9,817 nt of DNA from Lachnospiraceae bacterium. GTDB taxonomy: Bacteria; Bacillota; Clostridia; Lachnospirales; Lachnospiraceae. The stretch spans positions 1-9,817 of the forward strand of contig JAGAEH010000211.1 of assembly GCA_017613225.1 (NCBI GenBank), in the 5' to 3' direction. The first letter of the stretch is position 1; each line of letters begins with the position of its first letter. A program made the position numbers and the translations under genes. This document shows positions 6,937 to 9,817 of the stretch, one piece after another. Below the pieces are notes generated by a model. The model did no database searches and was not told the DNA's origin. It saw only the letters and a program-made list of their open reading frames with translations.

Positions 6937-7980
6937 ATGACAAATCTGGAAATGATCCGCGCGTACGGACATGAGCAGATCGCTTATTTCAATAACGAGA
7001 AGGCCGGCTTAAAGGCCATCATCGCGCTGCACAACACCAATCTGGGTCCCGCCGTGGGCGGCTGCAGACTGTGGCCTTACGCCAGCGAAGAGGACGCCCT
7101 GTTCGACGTGCTGCGCCTTTCCCGGGGCATGAGCCACAAGAACGCCGCGGCCGGCATGCCCTTAGGCGGCGCCAAGGGCGTGATCATCGCCGATCCGTCC
7201 CAGAAGACCGAGGCCATGTTCGAAGCCTTCGGCGAAGCCGTCAACACCTTCATGGGCAAATACTACACGGCTGAGGACGTGAATACCGATACCAAGGACG
7301 CGGATTACATGCTCCGCACCTGCAAATACGTGGTGGGCCGCGCGGACGTATCCGGCGATCCCTCCCCCTTCACCGCCATCGGCGTGTTTGACGGCATCCG
7401 CGCCGTTGCCAAGTTCATGGACGGCGCCGACAGTCTGGAAGGCCTGACCATCGCCGTACAGGGCCTGGGCAAGGTCGGCATGGACCTGGCCAAGAAGCTG
7501 CACGAAGCCGGCGCCAAGCTGATCGTCTCCAACAATTCCAACCGCGTCGCCATGAAGTACGCGGTGGAGGAACTGGGCGCCACCGAGGTGGGCAAGGACG
7601 AGATCTACGGCGTGAAGTGCGATATCTTTGCCCCCTGCGCCCTGGGCGCGGTGGTCAATCCCAAGACCGTTCCGCTGTTCAACTGCCGCGCCATCGCCGG
7701 CGCCGCCAACAACGTGATCTATGACGACGCCTGCGGCGAGGCCCTGAAGGCCCGCGGCATCCTGTACGCGCCGGACTTCATCATCAACGGCGGCGGCGTG
7801 ATCAACGCCGGCCAGGAGGCCTTCACCACTTATGATAAGGAGAACGTGCTGAAGCAGGTCCACAACATCTACAACACCGTGTACCGCATGCTGGAAGAGT
7901 CCAAGGCCACCGGCAAGCCGGAGGGCGTCATCGCTACCGAGTTTGCCGAAAACCGCATCAAAAACGGACTGGACGCGTAA
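6937..7980 (+). CDS. Glu/Leu/Phe/Val dehydrogenase family enzyme, probably leucine dehydrogenase
   Basis: This 347-residue cytoplasmic enzyme should interconvert a branched-chain amino acid and its 2-oxo acid plus ammonia, using NAD(P). The substrate-side residues match leucine dehydrogenase in place and number: GPAVGG (37-42), K68 in SHKNAAAG, K80 in LGGAKG, and D114 in YYTAEDVNT. The Rossmann motif GLGKVG is at 176-181. Where leucine dehydrogenases usually have LIVTD, this protein has LIVSN (N199), so the acidic residue that usually holds the NAD ribose is an Asn. Val40 stands where I recall Leu in leucine dehydrogenases. I chose ATG 6937 because AGGAGGGG (6922-6929) sits seven bases upstream; the frame extends upstream to the promoter but without a better start. 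Single gene between its own promoter and terminator. Valine or phenylalanine preference cannot be excluded. Confidence 0.9.
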   Translation: MTNLEMIRAYGHEQIAYFNNEKAGLKAIIALHNTNLGPAVGGCRLWPYASEEDALFDVLRLSRGMSHKNAAAGMPLGGAKGVIIADPSQKTEAMFEAFGEAVNTFMGKYYTAEDVNTDTKDADYMLRTCKYVVGRADVSGDPSPFTAIGVFDGIRAVAKFMDGADSLEGLTIAVQGLGKVGMDLAKKLHEAGAKLIVSNNSNRVAMKYAVEELGATEVGKDEIYGVKCDIFAPCALGAVVNPKTVPLFNCRAIAGAANNVIYDDACGEALKARGILYAPDFIINGGGVINAGQEAFTTYDKENVLKQVHNIYNTVYRMLEESKATGKPEGVIATEFAENRIKNGLDA

Positions 7981-8001
7981 GCAAGGCAGTTCATAAAAGC
8001 G

Positions 8002-8044
8002 GAAGACCCCCATCGCCCGAAGGCTTTGGGGGTCTTCTTTTTTT
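8002..8044 (+). terminator. Rho-independent terminator after the dehydrogenase gene
   Basis: The perfect 10-bp stem GAAGACCCCC (8002-8011) / GGGGGTCTTC (8028-8037) has a 16-base loop that contains a small GCC-CGAA-GGC hairpin, and is followed by seven T (8038-8044). On the minus strand the stem is followed only by CGCTTTTATG, so it could work weakly for the convergent puuD-like gene as well. A further short palindrome, GATATC-atac-GATATC (8048-8063), lies between it and that gene's end. Confidence 0.9.
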
Positions 8045-8084
8045 GAGGATATCATACGATATCAGCGGAAACTCCCGGCGCGTG

Positions 8085-8822
8085 TCAGCCGCAGGCTTCC
8101 ACGAAGGCCTTGAACAGCTTCAGCTGGATCTCGGAGTCGAACATCTTTTCCGGATGCCACTGCACGCCCACTACGAAGGGGTGCCCGCCGGAGACTTCGA
8201 TGCCCTCGATCACACCGTCCTCCGAGACCGCCGTCACGCGGGTATTCTTCCCGACGGCGCGCACGGCCTGATGGTGAAAGCTGTTGGTCTGAACGGTCTC
8301 GCCGAAGATGCGGTACAGCCAGCTGTCCTTATCCGTTACAGACACGCTGTGCACCGGCAGCTGCCGGGGTGTGGTCAGGATGTTGTGCTCCGGCGCTCCT
8401 TCGCTGGGCAGATCCTGGATCAGGCTGCCGCCGAAGGCCACGTTCAGCACCTGGATGCCGCGGCAGATGCACAGGATCGGCTTGCCCTGCTGATAGGCAT
8501 AGCGCAGTACGTCCAGGTCGTAGACGTCCCGTTTGGGGATCACACGGCCGCTCCCGCCGGTGATGCGCTCGTTCCACAGCGAGGGATCCAGGTCGCAGCC
8601 GCCGGACACCAGGACACCGTCCAGCGCGTCGATCATCGGATGCAGCGTTTCCGGATCCAGCGTACGGGGCAGCAGCACCGGCACGCCGCCGCCGCGCTCC
8701 ACGCCGTAGACGTAATCTCCCGAAATGTAATCCCAGTCGCCGCCCACGTTGCCCATCTGAATGCCGCGGCCGAAGTCGTACAGGGGGTCGTAATTGACGG
8801 TGATGCCGATCAGTGGTTTCAT
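8085..8822 (-). CDS. PuuD-like class I glutamine amidotransferase (peptidase C26)
   Basis: This 245-residue cytoplasmic protein has the peptidase C26 / gamma-glutamyl-GABA hydrolase pattern: MKPLIGIT at the N-terminus, the oxyanion loop LVSGGCDLDP (71-80), the nucleophile elbow ILCICRGIQVLN with Cys120, the NSFHHQAV motif (180-187), and the C-terminal VQWHPE with catalytic His223 and Glu225. Family members hydrolyse gamma-glutamyl bonds, for example gamma-glutamyl-GABA in putrescine breakdown. No other Puu-pathway gene is present here, so the true substrate is open and I give no symbol. Start: ATG at 8822 with GGGAGGAG directly upstream (8827-8834). It is transcribed alone, converging on the dehydrogenase gene. 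Confidence 0.92.
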   Translation of the reverse strand: MKPLIGITVNYDPLYDFGRGIQMGNVGGDWDYISGDYVYGVERGGGVPVLLPRTLDPETLHPMIDALDGVLVSGGCDLDPSLWNERITGGSGRVIPKRDVYDLDVLRYAYQQGKPILCICRGIQVLNVAFGGSLIQDLPSEGAPEHNILTTPRQLPVHSVSVTDKDSWLYRIFGETVQTNSFHHQAVRAVGKNTRVTAVSEDGVIEGIEVSGGHPFVVGVQWHPEKMFDSEIQLKLFKAFVEACG

Positions 8823-8857
8823 GAAACTCCTCCCAATGATGCGTTTGATGTGCCTCG

Positions 8858-8886
8858 ATTATCGCATCCGCGGGGAGAAAAGTAAA
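8858..8886 (-). promoter_or_regulatory. Promoter of the puuD-like gene
   Basis: On the minus strand: TTTACT (8886-8881), a 17-base spacer, then GATAAT (8863-8858) preceded by TGC, an extended -10. It lies about 36 bases before the start codon at 8822. Confidence 0.6.
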
Positions 8887-8902
8887 GCAAAGCTTTGACG
8901 CG

Positions 8903-8932
8903 TGGACAGACGCATCGGGAACGTGGTATTCT
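8903..8932 (+). promoter_or_regulatory. Candidate promoter reading into the TGGA-box array
   Basis: TGGACA (5/6 to TTGACA) at 8903-8908, an 18-base spacer, and TATTCT (4/6) at 8927-8932 preceded by TGG, an extended -10. If used, the transcript would start near 8940 and run through the array toward the small gene at 9559. It is divergent from the puuD-like promoter. Confidence 0.35.
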
Positions 8933-9016
8933 TGATCAGAAGGGATCTTTGAAGACGGATCCGGCCGGCTGACGCTTAATTGTGGGTGTCTTTCTTGAAG
9001 GAAGGAAAAAACGTGC

Positions 9017-9478
9017 GGTGGAGGAAAGTGGGGAAGAATAGACGAAAATGATTCAAATAATGGAGGCATATGGAACTGTTTAGACGAAAAGACGCTAAAT
9101 AGTGGGAAAATGTGGAGCGGGATGGAATAAACCGTCCCATCAGTGGAGCAGGATGGAGCAATTGGGTAAAACACCCTGTACAGTGGAGCAAAATGGAGCT
9201 GGATGGAAGAAACCACCCCACCAGTGGAGCAGGATGGAGCAATTGGGTAAAACGGCCTGAGAAGTGGAGCAAAATGGAGCTGGATGGAGAAAAACTTGTC
9301 GGACAGTGGAGAAAAGTGGAAATAGATGGATGAAAACAGCCACAAAAGTGGAGGAATATGGAAATAGAGACTATTACAGGACCAAAAAGTGGGAGGGCAT
9401 CCCATTTTCGGCCAAATTAAGGGATAAAATGGAAGAAAGTGACGGCCCATGACAGAAAGTGGGGAAACGTGTCATAAA
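9017..9478 (+). repeat. Array of about ten 41-nt units, most carrying three TGGA/TGGG boxes 10 nt apart
   Basis: Units begin near 9017, 9059, 9101, 9142, 9182, 9223, 9263, 9305, 9347 and 9388 (steps of 40-42 nt), with decayed boxes continuing to about 9478. Most units carry boxes at 10-nt steps, such as 9103/9113/9123, 9184/9194/9204, 9265/9275/9285 and 9307/9317/9327; the outer units have a decayed third box. The two central pairs repeat as an 81-nt dimer with a 32-base exact match (9141-9172 and 9222-9253). The strand is purine-rich. A 41-nt step is not a multiple of three, and open frames on both strands are by-products, so I do not call a protein. The box design (TGG[AG] with 5-nt spacers) resembles MraZ operator sites, but no mraZ gene is in the window. 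The rest of the 8823-9558 gap holds only the promoters listed and a small GCAGG/CCTGC hairpin (9521-9537). Confidence 0.85.
9449..9478 (+). promoter_or_regulatory. Candidate promoter at the array end for the small basic protein
   Basis: ATGACA (9449-9454, 4-5/6), an 18-base spacer, and CATAAA (9473-9478) preceded by TGT. It overlaps the last TGGA-type boxes (9450, 9460, 9470), so a protein bound to the array could affect it. The -10 match is weak. Confidence 0.3.
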
Positions 9479-9558
9479 AGACCATCCGAAACAGGACAGG
9501 AAAGACCCGGCGAGGAGGACGCAGGTATTTAGCCTGCTGCGGGAGCATAGGAGAGATC

Positions 9559-9738
9559 ATGAAAAAGTTCATTCCATACAACAAGCAGACGAAGAAAAAG
9601 AAAAAAGCCATTGACAAGCTGATGCGCCGCTTCTGGGGCGAGACCAAACCCGCCACCAAGGAGATGAAGAACAAGAAGGCCTACGACCGCAGGCGGGAGA
9701 AGGATAGGCTGCGGAGAGAAGAGCGGGACAGGGACTGA
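9559..9738 (+). CDS. Small very basic protein of unknown function (59 residues)
   Basis: ATG at 9559 follows AGGAG (9549-9553) with a five-base gap, and the frame ends at TGA 9736-9738. The protein is rich in Lys, Arg, Glu and Asp, with a KKKKK run (12-16), RRFWGETKPATKE in the middle (23-35) and a charged tail KKAYDRRREKDRLRREERDR (39-58). The pattern of a WG/PxT segment followed by KKxYxRxR resembles small basic proteins I have seen in Firmicutes, often left as hypothetical; that is memory, not a search. The charge suggests nucleic-acid or ribosome binding, without proof. It is the first gene downstream of the TGGA-box array and lies in the same direction. Confidence 0.75.
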   Translation: MKKFIPYNKQTKKKKKAIDKLMRRFWGETKPATKEMKNKKAYDRRREKDRLRREERDRD

Positions 9739-9763
9739 ACGCCGCATCAAACCACAGGTTGTA

Positions 9764-9791
9764 TTGTTTTTTTCCCGGATCGTGCTACGAT
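9764..9791 (+). promoter_or_regulatory. Candidate promoter for a gene beyond the right edge
   Basis: TTGTTT (9764-9769), a 16-base spacer and TACGAT (9786-9791) preceded by TGC, an extended -10. A possible ATG lies at 9813, but too little sequence follows to call a gene. The T-run at 9767-9773 has no clear stem before it, so I do not call a terminator here. Confidence 0.45.
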
Positions 9792-9817
9792 CGGCTTGAG
9801 AAGAATTGGATCATGCG

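Noticed and set aside
7162..8055. Long minus-strand open frame over the dehydrogenase gene
   Set aside because: It is antisense to a well-supported enzyme gene and would read through the terminator; its composition is typical of a shadow frame.
8048..8063. GATATC-atac-GATATC palindrome as a terminator for the puuD-like gene
   Set aside because: The stem is short and AT-rich, and no T tract follows it on the minus strand.
9112..9333. Plus-strand frame through the array with GAGWSNWVKHP-type repeats
   Set aside because: It has the same cause: two 81-nt dimers keep one frame briefly in phase. The RBS-like GGAG sequences are simply the repeat boxes.
8329..9450. Long open minus-strand frame with repeated Phe/Pro/His/Ser segments over the array
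   Set aside because: The array period of about 41 nt is not a multiple of three, repeats appear in every frame, and the 3' half is antisense to codons of the puuD-like gene. There is no RBS at its start. The openness comes from the stop-poor repeat.
9017..9478. CRISPR array
   Set aside because: Units are contiguous and degenerate with 10-nt internal periodicity. There is no constant repeat separated by unique spacers of fixed length, and no cas gene.
9511..9537. Second start or leader peptide after the GAGGAGGA at about 9511
   Set aside because: No start codon lies at a suitable distance; the nearest good start is ATG 9559 with its own AGGAG.

Overview
The window looks like chromosomal DNA from a fairly GC-rich member of the Clostridia, probably Lachnospiraceae or a relative. 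The reasons are strong GGAGG-type ribosome binding sites before nearly every gene, sigma-A-like promoters in short AT-rich gaps, a leucine-dehydrogenase-family enzyme, and a large acidic Thr/Glu-rich surface-type protein. This is inferred from sequence character, not from a database match. No tRNA, rRNA, CRISPR array, integrase or transposase gene was seen.

Layout. (a) 1-1658, +: the 3' part of a gene for a probably exported protein, with a Thr/Glu/Ala linker followed by three copies of one domain. (b) 1652-5087, -: a tightly coupled two-gene operon. The first gene (3225-5087) encodes a multi-pass membrane protein with two Rossmann/TrkA-N-like domains and a divergent C-terminal RyR (ryanodine-receptor repeat) domain. 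The second (1652-3232) encodes a two-TM potassium channel with a TVGYGD filter, a similar cytoplasmic region and a canonical RyR domain. (c) 5088-5218: an AT-rich divergent promoter region. (d) 5219-6737, +: a class I/II PLP aminotransferase, overlapped by a small helical protein of unknown function. (e) 6738-6936: three 29-nt-period palindromic repeats, then a clear promoter with a 10-nt tandem repeat in its leader. (f) 6937-7980, +: a Glu/Leu/Phe/Val dehydrogenase, probably leucine type, followed by a strong terminator. (g) 8085-8822, -: a PuuD-like class I glutamine amidotransferase (peptidase C26). (h) 8823-9558: a gene-free stretch dominated by about ten units of about 41 nt, most made of TGGA/TGGG boxes at 10-nt spacing. 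(i) 9559-9738, +: a 59-residue very basic protein; a promoter for a gene beyond the window lies at the right edge.

The aminotransferase, dehydrogenase and amidohydrolase all concern amino-acid nitrogen but sit in separate transcription units. The two strongest leads are the paired RyR/Rossmann membrane proteins, which look like a ligand- or nucleotide-gated ion-conducting pair, and the helically phased TGGA array, which resembles a greatly expanded set of MraZ boxes with no mraZ gene in view.
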